Positions 1 through 5,276 of a stretch of DNA of 5,276 nt are shown here, in pieces (positions within the stretch are counted from its first letter, which is position 1; each line of letters begins with the position of its first letter). The stretch lies in NCBI GenBank assembly GCA_028718405.1, contig JAQULV010000130.1, positions 1-5,276 on the forward strand, given 5' to 3'. Under the pieces are notes generated by a model, which saw only the letters and a program-made list of their open reading frames with translations, was not told the origin of the DNA and did no database searches. The position numbers and the translations under genes were made by a program. The stretch comes from Smithellaceae bacterium (GTDB lineage: Bacteria > Desulfobacterota > Syntrophia > Syntrophales > JAQULV01).

Positions 1-1
1 G

Positions 2-274
2 AAAGACGCCCTGGATTTCGGCCTCGTCAACGCCGTCTATCCGGCGGCCGACCTCTTCGCCGCAGCGGACAAGATGGCCGCCGAGATCTGCGCCATGGCG
101 CCCTTGGCCGTGGGCGCCGTCAAGAAAGTCGTGAAGAAGGGCGAGGGGGTCGATCTCATGACGCATCTCGATATGGAGGTAAATCTCCAGAGCATCCTGC
201 TGCGCAGCGACGACTTCAAGGAAGGTGTCACCGCGACGATGGAAGGCCGAAAACCCGACTGGAAAAGGAGATAG
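2..274 (+). CDS. Enoyl-CoA hydratase/isomerase family protein, C-terminal part (5' end outside window)
   Basis: The reading frame is open from base 2 to the TAG at 272-274 and encodes 90 residues with no start of its own, so the gene begins upstream of the window. The text fits the C-terminal third of the crotonase superfamily. It has a GLVNAVYP segment near residue 7, a helix rich in Ala with AMAPLAVGAVKKVV (the usual 'sP.a....K' region), and a tail ending in DFKEGVTATMEGRKPDWK, matching the 'F.EG..AF.E.RKP.W' ending of the family. Family members usually have about 260 residues and hydrate or isomerise enoyl-CoA thioesters in the cytoplasm, in fatty-acid or aromatic degradation. The catalytic oxyanion-hole residues lie upstream and cannot be seen, so the exact reaction is open. 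Only 3 nt separate its stop from the next gene, which suggests one transcript. An ATG at 74 is internal and is not the start. Confidence 0.92.
   Translation, partial: KDALDFGLVNAVYPAADLFAAADKMAAEICAMAPLAVGAVKKVVKKGEGVDLMTHLDMEVNLQSILLRSDDFKEGVTATMEGRKPDWKRR
265..270 (+). promoter_or_regulatory. Ribosome binding site of the nitronate monooxygenase-like gene
   Basis: AAGGAG lies 7 nt upstream of the GTG at 278 and inside the last codons of the preceding crotonase gene. It supports the GTG as the start and suggests that translation of the two genes is coupled. Confidence 0.8.
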
Positions 275-277
275 ACC

Positions 278-1324
278 GTGAAGACACGCATCACTGAACT
301 GTTCGGCATCCGCTACCCCATCGTCCTTTCCGGCATGAGCTGGATCAGCGTCCCCCAGATGGTGGCCGCCGTCTCGAACGCGGGCGGTCTGGGAATTCTG
401 GCCACCGGTCCCCTGGACCCCGACGAGACGAGGAAATCCATCGCCGAGATCAGGCGTCTCACCGACAAGCCCTTCGGCGCCAACGCCTCACTCATGCTTC
501 CCGGCGCCACCGGTAACGCCAAAGTCCTTATCGAAGAGCAGGTCCCCGTTATTAACTTCGCCTTGGGCAAGGGAGAATGGCTGGTTAAGGAAGCGCACGA
601 ATACGGCGGAAAGGTCGTCGCCACAGTGACAAATCTCCACCACGCCAAGAGGGCGCAGGATTACGGCGCCGATGGGGTAATCGCCACCGGACACGAGGCT
701 GCCGGCCATGGCGGCGCTGTGACCTCTCTGCTTCTGATCCCACACCTAACCGATAATCTGCAGATTCCCGTCATCGCGGCAGGGGGCTTTGCCGACGGGC
801 GGGGACTTGCCGCCGCTTTGGCCCTAGGCGCGGGCGCCGTCGCGATGGGCACCCGCTTCATGACGACGAAGGAGAGTCCCCTAAACGACAACTACAAGAA
901 GCTCTCACTCAAGAAGGATGTTTACGAAACCCTCTATTCGACGCGCTTCGACGGCATCCCCTGCCGGGTCATGGAAAACGAAGCGGCCCACAAGGCACTG
1001 CAGAAGGGGCTCAACCTCCCGGCCGCCTTTTTCAACGCGCAGATCATCGCCGCGCAATTGAAGCTCCCGTTCTGGAAACTATTCATCGGCGTGATGGCCT
1101 CGGGCTGGAAGAACGCCCGGCAGCTTGCCTACTTCGCCAATGCCTACAAGTCGATTCTGATTGCAACGGAAAAGGGCGACACGGAGAACGGCATTCTCCC
1201 CGTGGGACAGGCCATGGGCATCGTCCACGACGAGCCGACGGTGGCCGAGCTGATCGAGCGCATCGTTAAAGAAGCGGCGGAAGTATCGGCGGCACTGCAC
1301 GCCGGTCACGCGGGAACTACATGA
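278..1324 (+). CDS. Nitronate monooxygenase (2-nitropropane dioxygenase) family flavoprotein
   Basis: This is a complete 348-residue FMN-dependent TIM-barrel protein; the length is normal for the family. The start is GTG at 278, supported by AAGGAG 7 nt upstream. Visible motifs are the N-terminal strand with RYPIVLSGMSW (about residues 12-22), then SNAGGLGILATG (33-44), GHEAAGHGG (138-146) with the His expected near the flavin, the phosphate-binding strands IAAGGFADGRG (166-176) and GAGAVAMGTRF (184-194), and a C-terminal GQAMGIVHDEPTVAELIERI helix (310-329). Characterised members oxidise alkyl nitronates with O2 to a carbonyl compound and nitrite. The same fold covers FabK-type enoyl-ACP reductases and many uncharacterised enzymes, and the crotonase neighbour makes an acyl-CoA-linked substrate possible, so the substrate is not settled. 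No signal peptide or membrane segment is seen. Its last 8 bp overlap the 3' end of the opposing HD-GYP gene. A remnant of a related gene lies at 3435-3509. Confidence 0.9.
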   Translation: MKTRITELFGIRYPIVLSGMSWISVPQMVAAVSNAGGLGILATGPLDPDETRKSIAEIRRLTDKPFGANASLMLPGATGNAKVLIEEQVPVINFALGKGEWLVKEAHEYGGKVVATVTNLHHAKRAQDYGADGVIATGHEAAGHGGAVTSLLLIPHLTDNLQIPVIAAGGFADGRGLAAALALGAGAVAMGTRFMTTKESPLNDNYKKLSLKKDVYETLYSTRFDGIPCRVMENEAAHKALQKGLNLPAAFFNAQIIAAQLKLPFWKLFIGVMASGWKNARQLAYFANAYKSILIATEKGDTENGILPVGQAMGIVHDEPTVAELIERIVKEAAEVSAALHAGHAGTT

Positions 1325-2258
1325 GGGTGTAACCCTTTTCCCCGAAGAGCTTCAGGCAGGCATCGACGACGGCCGGATTGTAGAGAGTTCCTTTGTTCTT
1401 CGTGATCTCTTCAAGGGCCGTCTCGATTCCCAAGGCGGCGCGATAGGGACGGTGAGAGGCAATCGCTTCGACGACATCCGCTACGGCAATGACCTTTGAT
1501 TCGAGGAGAATATCGTCGCCCTTGAGCCCGTGGGGATATCCCGAACCGTCTATCCGCTCGTGGTGTTCCAGAACCATTCGTGCGATCGGCCACGGGAATT
1601 CGATACCCTTCAAGATGTCATAACCTGCCTCAGCGTGAGTCTTGATCAACTCAAACTCCATGGGTGCAAGTTTGGAGGGCCTGCTGAGAATCTCTGAGGG
1701 AACCGATATCTTGCCTATGTCGTGAATCGAGGCCGCGATACGGATGCCTTCGATCTTCTCCGGAGTAAGGTTCAACTCGGTCGCAATACTGTGAGCAAGA
1801 TCGGCGACGCGCCTTTGATGGCCCGCCGTGTAAGGGTCTCTCCTTTCGACGGTAGTGGCGACTGCCGAGACGATTGCCAGCAACGCCTTATGCAGACGGT
1901 CGAGATTCTTTCTGCGCTCCGATATGTCGATCACGGTTCCCCTGATCCCGACTACCTCGTCATCCTGTTTGACGGCATTGGAGTAAATGAGGGAGGGCAC
2001 CCGTTCGCCATTTTTTCTGACGATCGTGTAATCGTTGTCGCCTAACTTCAGCCCCTTCATCACCTTGGGGATGTTACTCAGGGCACGCCGCAAATCGCTG
2101 GGGATGAGCAGATGAGCGATATTCAAGCCGCGCTCCACATCCTCGGGAGAATATCCGAACAGCTCATAGGCCGCGTGGTTCCCCACAATGATGTCCCCGC
2201 CCTTGGACATCTCGAAAACTGCTATCGGCAGGAACTCGAAAAGCTCTCTGTACCTCTG
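1259..2258. repeat. Duplicated convergent segment, copy 1 (monooxygenase 3' end plus last PAS and HD-GYP of A)
   Basis: This segment runs from codon 328 of the intact monooxygenase gene, through the overlapping stops, to the start of the last PAS domain of A. It aligns with 3435-4435 with a single one-nucleotide length difference near the stop codons and no gap over at least the last 302 codons of the HD-GYP genes. Bases right across the junction are also conserved (for example CACGCGGG, TGTAACC and GAGCTTCAGGCA at matching places). Confidence 0.75.
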
Positions 2259-3131
2259 TTCCCCCTGGCGCAGAGCATCTTCCGTTTGCTTGTACGCAGT
2301 GATGTCATCGTAGATCGCCACGACCTCGCGCGACGGGAGCCTGAACACATAGTTCTCTACCCACTGGGAAATCCTCTCGTCCTTATAGAGGGATGCCTTG
2401 AGCCGCTGCGGACGGCCCGTCCGCCAGACATCGCCTAACACCTTCAGCAGCCCCAAGTGCCCTACGGCCGGAAACACCTCCTGGATACTCTTGCCGATTA
2501 CTTCTTCCTTCTTTATCTGGCTCCACTTCTCGCCTGCGGCGTTGATATCGACGAAGACAAAATCGGCGCCGTCGCCAACAGCCTGGTAGACGGCTACGCC
2601 GCTGCTCATGTTATCAAACAGTTCACGGTAGCGGATTTCATTGATACGCAATGCCTCTTCCGCTTCCTTGTGCTTGGTGATATCGATTTGTTGGAAGACG
2701 GCGCCGACGATCTTGCCGGCATCGTTCTTGATCGGGAAGATCGTGACCTCCAGAATAACGGACGCTTTCTTTCTGAGCGCTAGCTTTTTCAGGTGGGAGG
2801 TGTCGTATTGGATCGTGAAGTTGGCGCTTTCTCCCGTCTCGAAGACGTTTCTCACCATGGGCATGAATCCCTGCGCCAGGACGATCTCGTCTCCGAGGAC
2901 GTTGTATTTTCCGACTACCTCTTCATCGGTGATGTTCAGAATGCTGGAGCAGGCGCGGTTCATTCTGACCATCGTCCCCGTAGCATCGGAGATCCAGGTG
3001 GCTATCGGGCTCTGCTCTATGATCTCGTTGATAAATGTCTGGGAGGCCAGAAAATCGTCCGCGGATACCTTTTGCACTGCAACCTTGCGTGTCTTAGGAA
3101 TTATACGTTCTCCGGCCCTCACTCCATTCAT
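1317..3131 (-). CDS. PAS-PAS-PAS-HD-GYP protein A, predicted cyclic-di-GMP phosphodiesterase
   Basis: This 604-residue soluble signalling protein has three PAS/PAC domains, at roughly residues 32-155 (ending IDITKHK), 162-281 (ending DDITAYK) and 292-407 (ending IDISERR), and an HD-GYP domain at about 415-604. The output domain has RDPYTAGHQRRV, the HD pair (SIHDIGKI, about 470-471), HHERIDGSGYP (about 523-533) and VADVVEA, so the metal and GYP motifs look intact. HD-GYP proteins hydrolyse c-di-GMP to pGpG or GMP, and some cleave cGAMP. There is no GGDEF domain, signal peptide or membrane span, so it probably senses a cytoplasmic signal. I chose the ATG at 3129-3131 because GGAGG stands 5 nt upstream. 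The frame stays open to an ATG at 3296, but that lies in the likely -10 box and its 55 extra residues match no domain I recognise. The 3' end converges on the monooxygenase gene with an 8-bp overlap. The gene is a close paralogue of gene B. Confidence 0.93.
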   Translation of the reverse strand: MNGVRAGERIIPKTRKVAVQKVSADDFLASQTFINEIIEQSPIATWISDATGTMVRMNRACSSILNITDEEVVGKYNVLGDEIVLAQGFMPMVRNVFETGESANFTIQYDTSHLKKLALRKKASVILEVTIFPIKNDAGKIVGAVFQQIDITKHKEAEEALRINEIRYRELFDNMSSGVAVYQAVGDGADFVFVDINAAGEKWSQIKKEEVIGKSIQEVFPAVGHLGLLKVLGDVWRTGRPQRLKASLYKDERISQWVENYVFRLPSREVVAIYDDITAYKQTEDALRQGEQRYRELFEFLPIAVFEMSKGGDIIVGNHAAYELFGYSPEDVERGLNIAHLLIPSDLRRALSNIPKVMKGLKLGDNDYTIVRKNGERVPSLIYSNAVKQDDEVVGIRGTVIDISERRKNLDRLHKALLAIVSAVATTVERRDPYTAGHQRRVADLAHSIATELNLTPEKIEGIRIAASIHDIGKISVPSEILSRPSKLAPMEFELIKTHAEAGYDILKGIEFPWPIARMVLEHHERIDGSGYPHGLKGDDILLESKVIAVADVVEAIASHRPYRAALGIETALEEITKNKGTLYNPAVVDACLKLFGEKGYTLM

Positions 3132-3136
3132 ACGCG

Positions 3137-3141
3137 CCTCC
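3137..3141 (-). promoter_or_regulatory. Ribosome binding site deciding the start of HD-GYP gene A
   Basis: On the minus strand GGAGG is followed by 5 nt and then ATG (3131-3129). No comparable purine-rich site precedes the in-frame ATGs at 3296 or 3254, so this site favours the 604-residue form. Confidence 0.75.
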
Positions 3142-3210
3142 GCTTCTTGTTCCGGTACCAATCGGAAATGGCAGAAGCCCTCGCGACCCACCTCGATTTC
3201 CGCTTCGCGG

Positions 3211-3239
3211 CGGCGGCAAGGCAACGCTCCTGCCCGCCG
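3211..3239 (-). other. GC-rich hairpin in the leader of gene A
   Basis: CGGCGGCA (3211-3218) and TGCCCGCCG (3231-3239) can pair over 8 bp with one bulged base around a 12-nt loop. It lies in the predicted untranslated leader, about 50 nt after the likely transcription start and about 80 nt before the start codon. No U-run follows, so it is not an intrinsic terminator. A regulatory role is only possible, since such pairing is common in GC-rich DNA. Confidence 0.25.
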
Positions 3240-3294
3240 ATCACGAGCAGACATGTTGCAGACCACAGCAGACCAATGTTTCAGAAGTGGCGCC

Positions 3295-3323
3295 ATTATA
3301 ATGCAAACGAACGCAGATTTGAA
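3295..3323 (-). promoter_or_regulatory. Sigma-70-type promoter for HD-GYP gene A
   Basis: On the minus strand there is a perfect TATAAT (3300-3295), a 17-nt spacer, and TTCAAA (3323-3318), which matches 4 of 6 bases of the TTGACA -35 consensus. Transcription would start near 3288 and give a leader of about 157 nt before the ATG at 3131. An 8-bp palindrome TGGCGCCA (3288-3295) sits at the expected start point and could be an operator half or chance. The call rests on sequence match alone. Confidence 0.55.
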
Positions 3324-3434
3324 GACTTATCTTGCAGCTTTTCAGATGCGGAAGGATATGGGGAAATTTCGCGGTAGATTAGGCGCTCTGCGCCAGGGCC
3401 GGCAGATAGATGTGGCAACTCGATAACCAAGGAT
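3324..3434. other. Spacer between the gene A promoter and the monooxygenase remnant; no gene seen
   Basis: No convincing coding sequence on either strand. A short inverted repeat GGCGC-TCT-GCGCC is at 3382-3394. From about 3413 the bases resemble the monooxygenase coding text (GTGGC, then CTCGAT against CTGATC) but only if small insertions are allowed, so the decayed gene may reach a little further upstream than the 24 codons I mark. The break point of the duplication or deletion should lie here. Confidence 0.4.
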
Positions 3435-3509
3435 CGGATCATCAAAGAGGCAACGGACGTTTCAGTGGAGCTGCGTGCCAGCCACGCGGGGGATTACGCA
3501 AAGCTGTAA
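3435..3509 (+). pseudogene. Remnant of a second nitronate monooxygenase-like gene (last 24 codons)
   Basis: The frame reads RIIKEATDVSVELRASHAG followed by DYAKL and TAA (3507-3509). The intact gene's end, from residue 328, reads RIVKEAAEVSAALHAGHAG followed by TT and a stop. By hand count 12 of 19 residues are identical without a gap, and 40 of 57 bases match. Many of the differences are silent third-position changes, so the ancestor of this fragment was probably a working gene when the copies diverged. Nothing like the rest of the barrel lies upstream, and there is no start codon or ribosome site, so it cannot be functional. The stop is shifted by a one-nucleotide length difference. Its 3' end overlaps the stop of HD-GYP gene B by 16 bp, in the same arrangement as the intact gene with A. 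Confidence 0.78.
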
Positions 3510-4435
3510 CCTTTTTCATTGTGGAGCTTCAGGCACGCATCTACGGCGGCGGCATCGTAGAGTATACCCCTGTTCTTCGTAATCTCCTCAAGGGCGGCGT
3601 CGATCCCCCGGGTCGGACGATAGGGGCGGTGCGAAGCCATTGCTTCCACAACATCCGCTACCGAGATGATCCTCGACTCGAGCAAGATATCATCGCCCTT
3701 TAATTCCTGCGGATAGCCGGAACCGTCCATCCGCTCGTGATGTTCCAAGACCATCCTCGCTATCGGCCAAGGAAACTCTATACCCTTTAGGATATTGTAA
3801 CCTGCCTGCGAATGCACCTTGATTAAATCAAATTCCGACTTCGACAGCATTGATGGTTTGCTGAGGATCTCGCCGGGAACGGAAATCTTCCCGATATCGT
3901 GAATCGAGGCTGCCACATGGATACCGTCAATCCTTTCCGCGGAAATATTCATTTCCGCTGCTATGGCAGTGGCAAGATCGGCCACTCGCCTCTGATGACC
4001 TGCCGTATAGGGGTCCCTTGTCCCCGCGACAAAGGCCAGGGCGGCAATGGTCGCCCCCAGGGCCTGGCGCAATTTACCAAGACTCTCTTTTCTCTCCGAT
4101 ATGTCGACGATGGCGCCTCTGATCCCGATGGCTTTACCATCTCTTTTGACGGCGTTGGAATATATCAGAGCCGGGAAGGTGCCGCCGTCTTTCTTCACGA
4201 TCGTGAATTCGTTGTCGCCCAACCTCTTTCCTGCCATCAATTTCGGGATATGCGCCAGGGCTCTCTGCCAATCCTCGGGAAGAAGCAGTTCGGCAATATT
4301 CATCCCCTTCTCAATGTCTTCCCTTGAGTAACCGGAAAGTTCGTACGCGGCACGGTTGGCTGAAATCAGTTTCCCGTCCGGCGTTATTTCATAGACGGCA
4401 AGCGGCAGAAACTCAAAGAGATCGCTGTATTTTCG
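3435..4435. repeat. Duplicated convergent segment, copy 2 (monooxygenase remnant plus last PAS and HD-GYP of B)
   Basis: Partner of 1259-2258, in direct orientation and displaced by about 2.18 kb. The encoded HD-GYP regions are identical at 130 of 174 positions by hand count, so the duplication is old rather than recent. Upstream of the remnant the monooxygenase homology fades out, and beyond 4435 the PAS domains of A and B no longer match in any obvious way. Confidence 0.75.
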
Positions 4436-5276
4436 TTCACTGTTCCGCAACACCTTTTCCGCCAGCTTGTGCTCGGTGATGTCCTGGTTTACGCCATAAG
4501 TTCTGACTGTTCTTCCATTCTCATCTTTGACAATGAAAAAGCGCATGGTAATATATCCGACATCGCCGTTGCTATAGATAATGCGGTGTTCCAGTTGGCG
4601 ACTGAATTCCTGATCCTCGGTCTCAATGGCTTTTCTGATTTCCTCTCCTACAACAGCGGCATCATCGGGATGGACAAACCGCTTTGCATACTCAGCCGAC
4701 GACATCGTGTATCCGCCGACCTGCTCGGCAGTTGTCCGGAAAATCGCATAAAAAGAATCGGTAAACGTGAATAAGTCGTTTACCGCATCGTACTCCCAGG
4801 GGCCGAGGTGCGCAATTTTGACAGCATTGGATAATTGATCTTTACTTTTGTCGAGCGCATCTTCCACCAGCTTGCGCTCGGTGATGTCGCGGATATTGCA
4901 CTGGATCACTTCCGCCTTGTCTATCAGGTACATTTCGGCGTCTATCGTGTTCCCTTCCTTATTCTTTATCCGGACTTCATCATGTATGAAGCCTACCCGC
5001 TCCAATTCCTTAATCGTCTTCTTGATATTCTTTTTATCTTTCAGCATGCCGAAGTGCTGTAGGGTTTTCCCCATTAATTCCTGGTTGGAGTAGCCCAGTA
5101 GTTTCTGAATCGCCGGGTTGGTGTTGACGATTCGTCCTTCTTCTTTATCAATAAGAAACTGACCATCCCGTGCGGTCTCAAAGGCACGCCGGTAACGCTC
5201 CTCGGACTCTTTCAATCTTTTCTCCGTCCGCTTGCGTTCGGTGATGTCCCTGATGTGGCACTGGATGAATTTCTTC
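3494..5276 (-). CDS. Multi-PAS HD-GYP protein B, predicted cyclic-di-GMP phosphodiesterase (5' end outside window)
   Basis: The frame is open from the window edge to TAA at 3496-3494 and gives at least 593 residues. The part upstream of the TTG at 5215 still encodes the end of another PAS/PAC domain (QCHIRDITERK), so that TTG is not the start and the N-terminus is missing. In order, by residues of the visible part: the tail of a PAS domain (1-15), a PAS at about 27-135 (ending RDITERK), a PAS_3-like domain at about 145-270 (HLGPWEYD to QDITEHK), a PAS at about 281-396 (ending VDISERK), and HD-GYP at about 415-593. The domain carries RDPYTAGHQRRV, SIHDIGKI (HD at about 459-460), HHERMDGSGYP (about 512-522) and VADVVEA, so it looks catalytically intact. 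No membrane segment is seen in this part. The expected role is PAS-controlled hydrolysis of c-di-GMP in the cytoplasm. The last PAS and HD-GYP match gene A closely; the earlier PAS domains do not. Confidence 0.92.
   Translation of the reverse strand, partial: KKFIQCHIRDITERKRTEKRLKESEERYRRAFETARDGQFLIDKEEGRIVNTNPAIQKLLGYSNQELMGKTLQHFGMLKDKKNIKKTIKELERVGFIHDEVRIKNKEGNTIDAEMYLIDKAEVIQCNIRDITERKLVEDALDKSKDQLSNAVKIAHLGPWEYDAVNDLFTFTDSFYAIFRTTAEQVGGYTMSSAEYAKRFVHPDDAAVVGEEIRKAIETEDQEFSRQLEHRIIYSNGDVGYITMRFFIVKDENGRTVRTYGVNQDITEHKLAEKVLRNSERKYSDLFEFLPLAVYEITPDGKLISANRAAYELSGYSREDIEKGMNIAELLLPEDWQRALAHIPKLMAGKRLGDNEFTIVKKDGGTFPALIYSNAVKRDGKAIGIRGAIVDISERKESLGKLRQALGATIAALAFVAGTRDPYTAGHQRRVADLATAIAAEMNISAERIDGIHVAASIHDIGKISVPGEILSKPSMLSKSEFDLIKVHSQAGYNILKGIEFPWPIARMVLEHHERMDGSGYPQELKGDDILLESRIISVADVVEAMASHRPYRPTRGIDAALEEITKNRGILYDAAAVDACLKLHNEKGYSFA
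4871..4910. repeat. Direct repeat at the end of a PAS domain of gene B, copy 1
   Basis: This stretch codes on the minus strand for IQCNIRDITERK and matches 5231-5270 at 33 of 40 bases by hand count. The two lie exactly 360 bp (120 codons, one PAS unit) apart, in the same reading frame. It probably marks an internal duplication of a PAS domain or strong conservation of the PAC ending. Confidence 0.6.
5231..5270. repeat. Direct repeat at the end of a PAS domain of gene B, copy 2
   Basis: Codes on the minus strand for IQCHIRDITERK, the end of a PAS domain that is mostly outside the window. It is the partner of 4871-4910 at a 360-bp offset. Confidence 0.6.

Noticed and set aside
3132..3290. Cyclic-di-GMP (GEMM) riboswitch in the leader of gene A
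   Set aside because: It would suit the gene, but I do not see the conserved CACGCACAGGGCAAACC-type core or the matching GNRA/receptor layout. There is only one generic GC-rich hairpin.
3132..3296. N-terminal extension of HD-GYP gene A to the ATG at 3296 (659 residues)
   Set aside because: That ATG overlaps the likely -10 box, no ribosome site precedes it, the extra residues match no domain I know, and GGAGG lies 5 nt before the ATG at 3131.
3297..3302. Plus-strand promoter from the overlapping TATAAT
   Set aside because: No -35-like hexamer lies 16-18 nt upstream on the plus strand and no gene follows it; the match exists because ATTATAAT is nearly palindromic.
3382..3394. Intrinsic terminator for gene B (GGCGC-TCT-GCGCC)
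   Set aside because: The stem is only 5 bp with a 3-nt loop, no U-run follows on either strand, and it lies about 100 nt beyond the stop.
2641..3426. 261-codon plus-strand open frame, and the other long plus-strand frames opposite genes A and B
   Set aside because: They run antisense to well-supported PAS-HD-GYP coding sequence and their translations resemble no protein family; they are shadows of codon usage.
5213..5215. TTG start for HD-GYP gene B
   Set aside because: The frame continues upstream to the window edge and encodes a clear PAC ending (RDITERK), so the protein starts outside the window.

Overview
This window holds four protein-coding genes or gene parts from a bacterial chromosome, plus one gene remnant. 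The DNA is moderately GC-rich. PAS/HD-GYP signalling proteins next to enoyl-CoA hydratase and nitronate-monooxygenase-family genes would fit a deltaproteobacterium-like or Syntrophales-like organism. That is a weak guess from gene style; no taxonomic marker is present.

Layout. Positions 2-274 (+) encode the C-terminal 90 residues of a crotonase-family enoyl-CoA hydratase/isomerase. It is followed, after 3 nt, by a complete flavin-dependent nitronate-monooxygenase-like gene at 278-1324 (+); the two look like one operon. Converging on it, with an 8-bp overlap of 3' ends, is a complete PAS-PAS-PAS-HD-GYP gene on the minus strand (A, 1317-3131). Its start is best placed at the ATG at 3131, behind a GGAGG ribosome binding site. 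A good sigma-70-type promoter lies at 3295-3323, which implies a leader of about 157 nt. Positions 3132-3493 hold that leader, the promoter, about 110 bases in which I see no gene, and then the last 24 codons of a second nitronate-monooxygenase-like gene (3435-3509, +). The rest is a second PAS-HD-GYP gene on the minus strand (B, 3494 to beyond 5276), whose 5' end is cut off by the window.

Main observation. The convergent junction is present twice. The 3' end of the monooxygenase gene, the overlapping stop codons, and the last PAS plus HD-GYP domains of the opposite gene align co-linearly between 1259-2258 and 3435-4435. The only length difference is one nucleotide. By my hand count the HD-GYP domains share 130 of 174 residues. 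In the second copy nearly all of the monooxygenase gene is gone, leaving only its tail. The upstream PAS domains of A and B differ, so the two proteins pair a similar output domain with different sensory inputs.

Functionally, A and B are predicted soluble, cytoplasmic cyclic-dinucleotide phosphodiesterases (c-di-GMP most likely) controlled by PAS sensors. The plus-strand pair are metabolic enzymes acting on acyl-CoA and a flavin-oxidised substrate. Nothing in the sequence shows a direct functional link between the two groups. I see no RNA gene, CRISPR array, insertion sequence or clearly new system here.
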